Below, piece by piece: positions 35,505 to 48,300 of a DNA stretch of 64,000 bases (positions within the stretch are counted from its first letter, which is position 1; the number at the start of each line of letters is the position of its first letter). The position numbers and the translations under genes were made by a program. Source of the stretch: Hevea brasiliensis (taxonomy: Eukaryota; Streptophyta; Magnoliopsida; Malpighiales; Euphorbiaceae). A model generated the notes under the pieces. It did no database searches. It was not told the DNA's origin and saw only the letters and a list, made by a program, of their open reading frames with translations. Location of the stretch: NCBI RefSeq assembly GCF_030052815.1, contig NC_079494.1, positions 35,822,467-35,886,466 of the forward strand, given 5' to 3'.

Positions 35505-38500
35505 TATGACGCCCCTGACCCGTCTACTGTATAGCTGAGCAAGAAGTGCCACATTCGGTGTCGGAGCACCCTATCTTGTCTTATTTTGTCCATTGTAAAC
35601 TTTTAATATCATTTAAAAGCATGTAATCCAAGTGTAGAAATTTTTTTTTATAACTTATTTCTATGGAGACCCGGACAGAGCCTCCTTTGTTTTATTAGCA
35701 TCTGGCGGGTTTCACTAATCACCTGTTAACATGTTCATATTCATTCACACATTTCTATATCATATTCTCCTTTATCACATCATTCACAATTATTTATGAG
35801 ATCTCAAAAAGTATCATCTATTGCTTTCATATAGAAATTCATAGATAATAAATTACAAGTATTCATTATAATCTCAAAGTTTAATTATAATCCAAAATGA
35901 AATACATCATGTTTTTATGTACAATGAAAAAAAGAACAAAATCGAGACATACATGGGCCCTAACAAACAAATACAAAAGACTGAGTGACTCTTGACGGTG
36001 GCAGATCTGGTAAGAGCTCTATCAGGGCACTACTGGTGCTACTGCTGTGGCTGCTCAGACTGGTCTCCAATACTTACGTGATGGAAAACCAACGTGCTAA
36101 GCATAACGCTTAGTGGTGCACAATTTATAATAATAATAACTAAACAATTGAAATAATAATGACAATTCGTAATTTCTGGGTCTTTTACATTTTTATTACA
36201 CTTTGGAAATAATTAAAATTATTGGGATCTTTTCTATTTACTTATTGTACATTCAGTCTTAATTAATCATTATCAATGCTCAAGTAACCTATAAAAAATT
36301 ATAAAAGCTAGATGCATGGGAGTATACTAGTTAGATAGCCATATGTCTATCCAGTATACGTCGGTCATGTCAGGCATGAAGCCTGCGAGCAGGCATTTAA
36401 GCCAGATATAATATTAGGCACAATGGCCAATGGGTAGGCATAAAGCCTGTATAACAATTATGTCAGACAGATTTTATCTTTTAATGATTATTCCTGTGGG
36501 CAGTACTACTATCTGTAGTCCCTAATTGGTATACCAATTGATCCAAAGTAAATAAATAAGTCTAGGTATACTATGGGCAATTAAACATTATTACTTATTT
36601 ACTTGAAATATTCATGTCACTTTATAGTGGGAAAATAGGACCCACATACCCCTTTCATGTGGTTTAGTGCTTAATGGCTTATTAGGGTTAAATTCCTACC
36701 ATAGGATAATTTATTTCATGAACCTTTCTTTAGGTTTAGTTTTGTGTCTTACTTTTACCTATCCATTTGATCAGCTTGTATCCATTGTTGGGCCATACTT
36801 CCTTCATGGAAGTTGTTCCTCTATGTCTTATCTTTATTTTCCCTTTTGAATCATGTCAATTTGATTTTTAGAACTCAAGTTATGGTTAGATAACCATAAC
36901 TGATTCATTTCTAGATTCTAGTTCCTTAACTAGATAGCTTTTGGACTTTAATTTTACCTAATTAATGGATGATGTTGTAGTCACTTTTAGGAATAGTGAA
37001 CTTCATAGAAACTGTTTTCCTAAGTCTTGTGGTCACTTATAATTTTTAATCACAATTTTTCAAGTTTTTTAGAATTATTTATGGCTAAATAACTGACCTG
37101 GACTCATATACCCTGTGCCAACAGGTGTTCAGTTCAGGTTAGTGACTGCAGGTCAATTTTCAAGGTTCTTACAGGCATAATTTGAGGAAGGTTTCTAAAA
37201 AAAATTTGTAGCCCTATTTCTTAAGTTTCTGGAAAGGTATGGTTCATCCCAATTGGAGTTTTCTAGTGGGAGTTATGACTAAAAGACTGTTATGGGGTCA
37301 AGTGAAGTTTGGTCAGATTCCAGGTTTTGATGTAGTGAAATTTTCTAATTATTTGACCTAGTTCTCTTGATTTCTGGGTTTTGTTCAAAATACCAATTTT
37401 GTAGGTCTGTGTCTTATGGACATTTTGCCACTGGTTTCATTACATTTGAGTTCTTGTAGACCAAGTTATGGCCATTTTACCAAAACTAGTTGGATAAGTT
37501 TATGTCCAGCAGTTTCTGGACAACCTAATTCTGGACAGTTTTATGACCCAACTTGGGCCAACAATTTGGTTTGGTTTTTGGCATTTCTAGGTTCAGTGGT
37601 CTTCATGAAAATTGTATCCCTATATCTAAGCTTTCCAATGGTATCAAATTCAGGTCATTTGGACCAGTATATAGGGAGTTATGACAAATGAATACGTGCT
37701 GTTCATTTGGTCATTTTTTGGGTTTTGTGCAGGGTCATCCGGATTTGGGCAGTGTTTAGGTCAAGTTTTGGATAGAATTTGGGCATGGTTTCTTCATGAA
37801 AAATAGGCTATTTTGGGTCTAATTTCACCTTCAATTGGCCTCATACAAATTAGAGTCACACAATTTCAGTTATGGTTCAAAACTCATGCTGGACTCATTG
37901 AGTCCCAAACCTACAGAAAATAAGCACTCCCAATTTTTAATTTCCTCTATCTTCCTTACTTCAATTGGCATGCATAGCACTTCTATAAGCAACAATCTCA
38001 ACTTAACCAAGTTAATTTCAAGCATTTACATAAAGTCCCCAAATCATGTACATAAACCCTAATTCCAATCACCCAACTTATACAAACTCGACTCATTTAC
38101 ACTTCAAATCATATCAACTATTCATATATCCTCATGGAACCATTTTTCATCATTTAAAAGCATCAAACCTCAAGGGTTCCATGGCTGCCGAAATTGGGGC
38201 ATTTCATTTTATTATCATTTGTTTTCATTTTCATGTGATACTCACTCATCTCATCATTCTCACAAGATTTAAAGAAGAGAGAAAGTGGTATCTTGCACTT
38301 ACCTTTGTGACCCAAATTGCAAACTTCAATTTCCCTTCTTCTAATGGCTACCAATAGCTTCCTTATGGGGTGGAGATGATTTGTAATGAAGGAGACTATG
38401 GGTTTTGGTGAGTGACTGAGGAGAAAATCAAGCTTTAAACTTGAATGAAAATGGTGGAAGAGAGGAACCAATGGAGACAGCAAGGACAGAGAGAAGAGGA

Positions 38501-38974
38501 AGAAGAAGATGAGTTGGTGGGGTTTTGTCTTCTTATGGGTATTTATATATTCTATATATGATATTTTAATTTTTTAAAATTGTCATAAACCTTCTTATTT
38601 TCTTTTCTTTTTTTTTTTTCTTTTCCCTTCTTCTTCTTTCTAATTCAACTCATAAATTTTAACTTATGTTAATTATTTTATTCTTTAAAATTAAATTTTT
38701 GATATTTAGGTCAAAATTTATCTCTGGGGGTGAAAGGACCAAAACGCCCTTCATGGTGCTCATCGAATTATTTTTATTATTTTTGTACCAATTAATAAAT
38801 TCTCGTAAATTTTATTTTATTTTCTATAAATTTTTCCTATTCTTAACATTTATTCCATCAATTTAGGCCTACTCACTATAGTTTAAGTGTAGTTCCAGAT
38901 ATTCTGACTGTCCAAACAAACATTAGTCGTCGGAATAGTAAAATGTACGTATTACCTACGGTAAGGGCGTTACA
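35505..38974 (-). repeat. Solo LTR E1 (3.47 kb)
   Basis: Minus strand: starts TGTAACGCCC (38974), ends GGGGCGTCATA (35505). Flanked by CAATT on both sides (35500-35504, 38975-38979), so it is a complete solo LTR left after recombination between two LTRs. It interrupts gag of element C. It has no gene. The ~200 bp internal module is clearest here: AGTTATG anchors fall at 36878, 37078, 37271, 37463, 37677 and 37868. Confidence 0.93.
36076..36113 (-). other. LTR double hairpin, E1
   Basis: CTAAGC-ATAAC-GCTTAG at 36097-36113; the second stem is ACGTGATGG-AAAA-CCAACGT with a bulge (36076-36095). Confidence 0.6.
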
Positions 38975-38979
38975 CAATT

Positions 38980-39084
38980 CTTTCTAATTCTAGAGCTTGG
39001 GATATCAGTTCTAAGAAGTTCACATATTAAAACCCAACCACTTACAGTCTTAGACTAGGTCTCAACTTGACATCAAACCGTTTG
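38980..39084 (-). pseudogene. gag: Element C gag, fragment between E1 and E2
   Basis: On the minus strand it reads KRFDVKLRPSLRL, a stop, and after a second stop ELISQALELERIESKG, which fits the end of the gag core just before the zinc-knuckle part at 35098-35499. It is only about 105 bp long because E2 is inserted at 39085. GTTTG (39080-39084) would be the left target duplication of E2. Confidence 0.65.
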
Positions 39085-39663
39085 TGTGACGCCCCTTACC
39101 CATCTATTGTATAGCCGAGCAAGAAATGCCACATTCGGTGTCGAAGCACCCTATCTTGTCCTATCATGTCCATTGTAAATTTTGAGATCATTTAAAAACA
39201 GATAATCCATGTGTAGAAATATATATATATATATAACTTGTTTCTGTGGAGACTCGGACAGAGCCTCCTCTGTTTTGTTAGCATCTGGTAGGTTTCACTA
39301 ATCACCTATTAACATTTTCATATTCATTTCACACATTTTCATATCATATTCTATTGTATCATATCATTCATAATTATTTATGAGATCTCAAATAAAGCAT
39401 CATCTATTGCATTAATATAGAAATTCACAGATAATAAATTGCAAGTTTACTTGCAATCTCAAAGTTTAATTACAATCCAAAAAGAAATACATCATGTGTT
39501 TATGTACAATGAGAAAAAGAATAAAATGTTGACATACATGGGCCCTACCAATAAAATTACAACTGTCGAGGTGACTAGTAGACATTGGCAAATCTGATCA
39601 GCCTCTGTATGAGCACTGTTACTGCTGCTGCGGCTACGGGGACTGGTCTCCAATACCTACGTG

Positions 39664-39696
39664 GTAGAAAATCAACGTGCTAAGCATAATGCTTAG
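39664..39696 (-). other. LTR double hairpin, E2 3' LTR
   Basis: CTAAGCAT-A-ATGCTTAG at 39680-39696; the second stem is weaker than in E1. Confidence 0.55.
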
Positions 39697-42140
39697 TGGT
39701 GCATAATTTATAATAACAATAACTAAACAATTAAAATAATAATTCTATATGGCAATTCATAATTTCTAGGTACTTTACATTTTTACTGCACTTTGGAAAT
39801 AATTGAAATTATCGGAATCTTTTCTGTTTACTTATTATATATATTAAGTATTAATTAATTATTATCAGTACCCAAGAAACCTATAACAAATTATAAAAGC
39901 TGGATACGCGAGAGTATACAAGTTAGACAGCCATATGTCTATCTAGTATATGTCGGTCATGTCAAGCATGAAGCCTGCGGGTAGGCAATTAAGCCAGATA
40001 TAATATTAGGCACAATGGCCAACGAGCAGGTATAAAGCCTATAAAACATTATGTCAGATAGATTTTATCTGTTAATAATTATTCCTATGGGCAGTACTGC
40101 TATCTGTAGTCCTTAATTGATATACCAATTGATCCAAATTAAACAAATAAGTTTAGGTATGCCATGGGAAATTAAAAATTATCACTTATTTAATTGAAAT
40201 GGTCATGTCACTTTATGGTGGAAAAATAGGTCACACATACCCCTTTCATGTGGTTTAGTGTTTAATGGCTTGTTAGGGTTAAATTTCTACCATAAGATAA
40301 TTTATCTCATGAACCTTTCTTTAGGTTTAGTTTTTGTGTCTTACTTTTACCTATCCATTTGATCAGCTTGTAGCCACTGTTTGGCCACACTTCCTTCATG
40401 GAAGTTATTTCTCTATGTCTTATATTTATTTTCCCTTTTGAATCATGTCAATTTGACTTTTAGAAATCAAGTTATGGTCAGATAACCATAACTAATTCAT
40501 TTCTAGATTCTAGTTCCTTAACTAAGTAGCTTTTGGACTTAAATTTTTCCTAATTAATGGAACCCGTTGCAGTCACTTTTAGGCATGGTGATCCTCATAG
40601 AAATTATTGTCCTATGTCTTATGATTATTGAGAAATTTGTATCACAATTTTTCAAGTTTTTTGGAATTATTTATGGCCAATTAACTGACCTGGACTCATA
40701 TATCCTGTGCCAACAGCAGTTCAGTTTAGGTCAGTGATTGCAGGTCAATTTTTGAGGTTCTTCCATTCATAATTTGAGGATGGTTTCAAAAACAAAGTTG
40801 TAGCATTGTTTCTTAAGTTTCTGTAAAGGTATGGCTCATCCCAATTGGATTTTTCTATTGGGAGATATGACTAAAAGACTATTCTGAGGTAAAGTGAAGT
40901 TTGGTCAAATTCCAGGTTTTGATGTATTGATTTGTTCTAACAATTTGACCTAGTTCACTTGATTTTTGGGTTTTGGTCAAAATACCAATTTTGTAGATCT
41001 GTGTCTTATGGACATTTTGCCACTGGTTTCATTAAATTTGAGTTTTGTAGACCAAGTTATGGCCATTTTACCAAAACTGGTTGGGTAAGTTTATGTACAG
41101 CAGTTTCTAGACAACCTAATTCTAGACAGTTTTGTGACCCAATATGGGCTAGCAAATTTGGTTTGGTTTCAGGCTTCTCTGGGTTCTGTGATTCATGAAA
41201 ATTGTAGCCCTATGTCTAATATTTCCCATGGTATAAAATTCAGGTCATTTGGACCAGTATAGAGCAAGTTATGACCAAATGAATACGTACTGTTCATTTG
41301 GTCATTTTCTGGATTTTGTGCAGGGCCATCCAGATTTGGGCAGAAAATTGGTCATGATTTTGATGAAATTTGGGCATGGTGTCTGCATGAAAAATGGGCT
41401 ATTTTGGGTCTAGTTTCACATCCAATTGGCCTCATACCAATTGGAGTCACATAATTTCAGTTATGGTTCATCAAACACACTGGACTCATTGAGTCCCAAA
41501 CCTGCAGAAAAAGCACTCCCAATTTTTCAATTTCCTCCAACTCCCTTACTTCAATTTGACATTTATGGCACTTTTAGGTATCATCAACACATCTCAACAA
41601 TCCCAATTGCTAGGTATAATACAAAAGTACCAAATTTAGGTGAATTCCTAACTCATAATTTCAATCTTATGAAATCTCAATGTAATTCAACTTCTAATAC
41701 TTATAAATGCATCAATCAACATCACTAAATCAATTTGTATACTTTAAAGTCATCAAAGACCATCACTTACCATAGGTACTAAAAATTCACTCCCCTCATA
41801 ACTCACCAATTTCTTTCAATTTCTTGCAAATTTCACTTCATCTTAACCTTAATTCAAGGATTAATAAAATAAGAAAGGAAGATTAGGCACTAACCTCTTG
41901 TGACCCAACTTCAAACTTCTCAAAACCTTAACTTTCCTTCTTTTTATGGGTATGTAGAGCTTCCTCATGGTGTGGGCTAAACTTTTAATGAAGAGGGCTA
42001 AGGGTTTTGGTAAGTAAATGAGGAGGGAATCAAGCTTTAAGCTTGAATAAAAATGGTGGAAGAGAGAAACAAGGTGGCCAACTAAAGGAGTGAGAGAAAA
42101 GAGATGAGGAATATGACTTGGTAGGTGAGGTTTTGTCTCT

Positions 42141-42142
<2 letters not shown>

Positions 42143-42196
<54 letters not shown>
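42143..42196. repeat. (TG)27 microsatellite
   Basis: 54 bases of pure TG, followed by a short TATA-rich stretch, inside the LTR of E2. At the equivalent place E1 (about 38530-38560) has only a short AT-rich stretch. Confidence 0.98.
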
Positions 42197-42202
<6 letters not shown>

Positions 42203-42618
42203 GATATATATATTTATGCTATACTTAAATTTTTAAAATGTCATAAGCCCCTTTTTCTTTTCTTTTCTTTTCTCATTTTCCTAATTCATTTCATAAATTT
42301 TAATTTATGTTAATTATTTTATTCTCTCAATTTTTAATTTGACATCTAGGTCAAAATTTACCTCTGGGAGTGAAATGACCGAAATGCCCTTCGTGGTGCT
42401 CATCGGGTTATTATTATATTTTTGTGCTAATTAATAAATTCTCTTAAATTTTATTTTATTTTCTCTAAATTTTTCCTATATTTTTCTTAATATTTATTCC
42501 ATCAATTTATGTCTCCTTACTATAGTTTAAGTGTAGTTCCAGACATTCTGACTGTCCGAACAGATATTAGTCATCGGAATAGTAGAATGTATGGACTACC
42601 TATGGTGAGGTCGTTACA

Positions 42619-42640
42619 ATTCTTCCCCTCTAAATAGAAA
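42619..42640 (-). other. Polypurine tract of element E2
   Basis: Minus strand AGAGGGGAAGAAT next to the LTR start, preceded by AAATTTTG-AGGA-CGAAATTT (one mismatch in the palindrome). Confidence 0.7.
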
Positions 42641-44300
42641 TTTCGTCCTCAAAATTTGCCTGATGTGAAGGGCTGAGGGAACTGTTGCCTCATCGTCTCC
42701 TCGCTCTCCTATGTCGCCTCTTCTGTGTTGTGGTGGCTCCACAAGACTTTCACTAGTGGGATCCTCTTGTTTCTGAGTTCTTTCACTTCCCGTGCTAAGA
42801 TTCTAACTGGTTCTTCTTCATCTGTCAAATTAGGTTGCACAATTATCTCCTCTGCTGAAATGACACGTGAAGGATCTAATCTGTATCTCCTGAGCATTGA
42901 CACATGGAATACATTGTGAATCTTGTCCAGCTCAGGGGGTAAAGCTAGCCTGTAGGCTACTGGACCCATGCATTCAATAACATCATGTGGACCAATAAAC
43001 CTAGGGCTTAACTTACCTTTCTTATCAAATCTTAGCACTTTCTTCCAAGGTGATACCTTGAGAAACACCTTATCGCCCACCTCATACTCTATATCCTTTT
43101 TTCTCAAGCCGGCATATGACTTCTGTTTGTCTGAGGTGGCTTTCAAATTGTCTCTGATGAGTTTCACTTTTTCCTCAGTCTGTCTCACCAAGTCTAGGCC
43201 CACTACTTTCTCTTCCCCCATTTTTGTCCAACATAAGGGAGTCCTGCATCTCCTCCCATACAATGCTTCATATGGAGCCATTTTTATGCTTGCTTGGTAG
43301 CTGTTGTTGTAAGCAAACTCTACCAAAGGAAGATACTTCCCCCAACTTCCTTCAAAATCAATGATGCAACTTCTTAACATATCCTCCAATACCTATCATA
43401 TCATATCATTCATGTCATTAGTGTCAGGTCATTATTATCATTCCTTTAACAATTACAGTAATTCATTAAGTTTTAAGGGTTACCTGAATCATTCTTTCTG
43501 ACTGTCCATCCATTTATAGATGAAAAGCCATACTGAAGTGCAGTTGAGTGCCTAAAGACTCCTGTAGCCTCTTCCAAAACCTCGAAGTAAATATTGGGTC
43601 TCGGTCAGATATGATCAATGGTGGCACTCCATGTAGCCGGACTATCTCATCTATGTAAATCCCTGCTAACCTCTCCAGTGAGTAGTCGGCTTTAACTGGT
43701 AGGAAGTGAGCTGACTTGGTTAATCTATCCACAATCACCCATATAGTATCATGCTTCCTCTGTGTTAAGGATAGCCCAGTGACAAAATTCATGATGATAC
43801 GGTCCCATTTCCACTCTGGTATGGATATAAGTTTCAATAACCCTGATGGAATCTGATGCTCAGCCTTAACTTACTGGCATGTTAAACATCTGGTCACAAA
43901 ATCACCAATCTCTTTCTTCATTCTAGGCCACCAATAATTTGTTTTCAGGTCTTGGTACTTCCTGGGTGCAAAGCATGGAAGCTACTGTGCGCCTCTTTCA
44001 AGATATTCTTCTTCAGTTCCCCATCTCCTGGTACACATATTCTGCCTTTATAATACAGGCACCCATCTCTTTTTAACTCATAGTTAATCTCCTTCCTCTC
44101 TTGAGTTTTGCCCATAATAGTTAGCAATTTTTCATCCCTTAGCTGTGCTTCTTGTATTTGCTATAATAAGCTTGGCTTTACAAGCAGCTAAGCCAAAAGT
44201 ACCCCATCCTGTGCTGAAGACAGTCGAGCATTCAGTGCTCTCAAAGCCATCATGGACTTCCTGCTCAGTGCGTCAACTACTACATTTGCCTTCCTAGGAT
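42641..44300 (-). pseudogene. Element E2 integrase with chromodomain (broken, intron-like insert)
   Basis: The C-terminal half is open at 42709-43389 (VLEDML-type start region, GPY/F module, chromodomain-like tail); a TGG-to-TAG stop falls near 42711. The intron-like insert is at 43393-43483. The core is open at 43514-43837 with [12 protein letters not shown] (the first Asp of the usual MDF is Asn) and [14 protein letters not shown]. The HHCC domain is at 43860-44010, with a stop in the CxxC region. Loss of the first catalytic Asp would make the enzyme inactive. Confidence 0.88.
43393..43483 (-). other. Intron-like insert in integrase of E2 (91 bp)
   Basis: Minus strand: begins GTAACCC after ATTCAG and ends GATATGATAG before GTATTGGAGG. 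It is AT-rich. Removal joins SERMIQ to VLEDML. Same position as the 75 bp insert of B. Confidence 0.7.
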
Positions 44301-44988
44301 GGTAGTCGATCACACAGTCATAATCTTTAAGGAATTCAATCCATCTCCTCTGTCTCAGATTGAGTTCCTTCTGGGTTGGCAAATACTTCAAACTCTTGTG
44401 ATCCGTACAGATGTAGCATTTCTAACCATATAGGTAATGCCCCCATATCTTCAATGTAAATATTATTACTGCCAATTCTAGATCATGAGTTGGGTAATTC
44501 TTTTCATGTGGCCTTAGCTGTTTAGAAGCATAAGCAACTACTTTCCCTTCTTGCATCAGAACACACCCAAGCCCATTGTGAGAGGCATCACTGTAGATCA
44601 CATAGTCTTTCTCTAACTCTGGCTATGTCAACATTGGAGCTTCTATAAGCATAGCCTTAAGCTTCTCGAAACTGGTTTGACATTTACCATTCTAGTCAAA
44701 CATTGCATTCTTGTGTAGCAGTTTAGTCAGTGGGGCTGCTATAAGGGAGAATCCCTTCACAAATCTCATGTAGTATCTAGCTAACCCTAAAAAGCTTTTG
44801 ACCTCTATTACATTTTTGGGAGGCTTCCATTCAGCTATTGCTTCAATCTTCTTGGGATCTACCTTGATCCCATCTGCTGACACAATGTGTCTAAGGAAGA
44901 ATATCTCATCCAACCAGAAGTCACACTTGGACAACTTGGCATACCACTACTTTTCCCATAGTGTCTGTAGTACTACTCTTAGGTGTTC
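44301..44988 (-). pseudogene. Element E2 RNase H and RT thumb
   Basis: Readable as [19 protein letters not shown] (44188-44391 stretch), [19 protein letters not shown] and ELA-type RNase H blocks, and the thumb/connection [24 protein letters not shown] at 44692-44934. Several Gln/Trp codons are stops. The gene is cut at 44988/44994 by element G in the codons for EEHD|EHLR and resumes at 53265. Confidence 0.85.
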
Positions 44989-45363
44989 ATCATTGTCGCA
45001 TGGTATTTTGCGGTCGCCTGGACGAACACTCACCGAAGTGGGAAAGAATGAGGAGTCACCACTTTAATTTTGAGGGAAATTAAAGGAAACCATTTATAAA
45101 AAAAAAAGATAAATTAAAAGAAACCACTTCGAAAACAGAGATTCTAGGTTCGGGGTCCATATACGGGCGGGGAAGGTGTTAGGCAACCCCCCTCGTCCCT
45201 CTATGAGGGTAAACAGATTTAACATTATACTCTTTACAAATTAAAATTGGAAGTTAGGGGGGTTAGGATGATGGTGTTAATCCCTTTGATAAAAGGGAAT
45301 ATTTGATTTTTCACTATTTCAGGTTACCCAGATACATAAGTACATGAGACGAGCTTTAATGAG

Positions 45364-48300
45364 TTGGTGTTGTGTAGCGGTTTCGGTTTAGAGGGTTACT
45401 TCGCATGTTGTGTTATTTTAGTTTGGATTTGAGAGAATCCGAGTAAAAACCTCTCCCGATCTCTAGGGATAATCTGTTTAAAGTTTAAGTGAGGAATCTC
45501 GGATAAGAACTCTCCTCCGATCTCCGCATATTTATTAAAATTTGATTTGACAATCGGATAAGAACTCTCCTCCGATCTCTTTAAGTATTTATTAAAATTC
45601 TGATTGAGAATCGGATAAGAACTCTCCTCCGATCTCTTTAAATATTTATTAAAATTTCGATTGAGAATCGGATAATAACTCTCCTCTGATCTCTTTAAGC
45701 ATTTATTAAAATTTTGATTAACAATCGGATAAGAACTCTCCTCCGATCTCTTTAAGTATTTATTAAAATTCTGATTGAGAATCGGATAAGAACTCTCCTC
45801 CGATCTCTTTAAATATTCATTAAAATTCTGATTGAGAATTGGATAAGAACTCTCCTCCGATCTCCTGTTCTTGTTTGAATGAGGATCAGGTAAGAACTCT
45901 CCCCCGACCTCTTAAAATTTAATTACAATTGTATATCGTAAGAACCTTAGACTAAAGGTTCTAGCATCCGAAGACACTGAGAACCCGAACAAGGCTTCTC
46001 TTAACCCATTGATACCTAATAACTAGGGAGGGGAGACCAGACTGAATTTTACCGATCTCCTATGTGATCGCCTTACCAGCACCTTTTGACAGGCAATATT
46101 CGATCTCTTTCGTTTACTAGTATGGGATCCGATCTTACCTCGATCCTCCACTATACCAAGTTATCTTCTGAACTAGTCTAGTGGTTTGACTTTATAATTT
46201 TCCTCTGATTTATTATCCAAACTTTTATTATTTTAAAGGAACTCTCGTGTTAAGATACAGCTACCAACATTTTATCAAACTACCTATGCGCTACCTGTCA
46301 CCAGAACACCTACATTTGAAGTTAATAAAGGCTAAAAATAAATAACATGAACTGATGAACAAAAGGTAAACTCAAGAGAATAACCACCTTCGTGGGGCTC
46401 TTTAACATGACATAAACTTGACGAAAATTATGAGCATGAAAATAATGAAAAAAAAAAGAGCACTTGGTGTTGCGTAGCGGTTTTGGTTTAGAGGGTTACT
46501 TCGCATGTTGTGTTATTTTAGTTTGGATTTGAGAGAATCCGAGTAAAAACCTCTCCCGATCTCTAGGGATAATCTGTTTAAAGTTTAAGTGAGGAATCTC
46601 GGATAAGAACTCTCCTCCGATCTCCGCATATTTATTAAAATTTGATTTGACAATCGGATAAGAACTCTCCTCCGATCTCTTTAAGTATTTATTAAAATTC
46701 TGATTGAGAATCGGAGAAGAACTCTCCTCCGATCTCTTTAAATATTTATTAAAATTTCGATTGAGAATCGGATAATAACTCTCCTCTGATCTCTTTAAGC
46801 ATTTATTAAAATTTTGATTAAGAATCGGATAAGAACTCTCCTCCGATCTCTTTAAGTATTTATTAAAATTCTGATTGAGAATCGGATAAGAACTCTCCTC
46901 CGATCTCTTTAAATATTCATTAAAATTCTGATTGAGAATTGGATAAGAACTCTCCTCCGATCTCCTGTTCTTGTTTGAATGAGGATCAGGTAAGAACTCT
47001 CCCCCGACCTCTTAAAATTTAATTATGATTGTATATCATAAGAACTTTAGACTAAGGGTTCTAGCATCCGAAGACACTGAGAACCCGAACAAGGCTTCTC
47101 TTAACCCATTGATACCTAATAACTAGGGAGGGGAGACCAGACTAAATTTTACCGATCTCCTATGTGATCGCCTTACCAGTACCTTTTGACAGGCAATATT
47201 CGATCTCTTTCGTTTACTAGTATGGGATCCGATCTTACCTCGATCCTCCACTATACCAAGTTATCTTCTGAGCTAGTCTAGTGGTTCGACTTTATAATTT
47301 TCCTCTGATTTATTATCCAAACTTTTATTATTTTAAAGGAACTCTCGTGTTAAGATACAGCTACCAACATTTTATCAAACTACCTATGCGCTACCTGTCA
47401 CCAGAACACCTACATTTGAAGTTAATAAAGGCTAAAAATAAATAACATGAACTGATGAACAAAAGGTAAACTCAAGAGAATAACCACCTTCGTGGGGCTC
47501 TTTAACATGACATAAACTTGACAAAAATTATGAGCATGAAAATAATGAAAAAAAAAAGAGCACTTGGTGTTGCGTAGCGGTTTCGGTTTAGAGGGTTACT
47601 TCGCATGTTGTGTTATTTTAGTTTGGATTTGAGAGAATCCGAGTAAAAACCTCTCCCGATCTCTAGGGATAATCTGTTTAAAGTTTAAGTGAGGAATCTC
47701 GGATAAGAACTCTCCTCCGATCTCTGCATATTTATTAAAATTTGATTTGACAATCGGATAAGAACTCTCCTCCGATCTCTTTAAGTATTTATTAAAATTC
47801 TGATTGAGAATCGGAGAAGAACTCTCCTCCGATCTCTTTAAATATTTATTAAAATTTCGATTGAGAATCGGATAATAACTCTCCTCTGATCTCTTTAAGC
47901 ATTTATTAAAATTTTGATTAAGAATCGGATAAGAACTCTCCTCCGATCTCTTTAAGTATTTATTAAAATTCTGATTGAGAATCGGATAAGAACTCTCCTC
48001 CGATCTCTTTAAATATTCATTAAAATTCTGATTGAGAATTGGATAAGAACTCTCCTCCGATCTCCTGTTCTTGTTTGAATGAGGATCAGGTAAGAACTCT
48101 CCCCCGACCTCTTAAAATTTAATTATGATTGTATATCATAAGAACTTTAGACTAAGGGTTCTAGCATCCGAAGACACTTAGAACCCGAACAATGCTTATC
48201 TTAACCCATTGATACCTAATAACTAGGGAGGGGAGACCAGACTAAATTTTACCGATCTCCTATGTGATCGCCTTACCAGTACCTTTTGACAGGCAATATT

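Larger units (their letters stand above)
39085..42618 (-). repeat. 3' LTR of element E2 (3.53 kb)
   Basis: Minus strand: starts TGTAACGACC (42618), ends GGGGCGTCACA (39085). Homologous to E1 along its length, with a (TG)n expansion of its own at 42143-42196. No gene inside. The matching 5' LTR begins at 63896 and runs off the window. Confidence 0.92.

Noticed and set aside
42125..42313. Frame of repeated Cys-Val
   Set aside because: Translation of the (TG)n microsatellite.
45530..48070. CRISPR-like spacing of 57 bp repeats
   Set aside because: Spacers are themselves repeated, no cas genes are present, and the sequence is a plant genome. It is a minisatellite.
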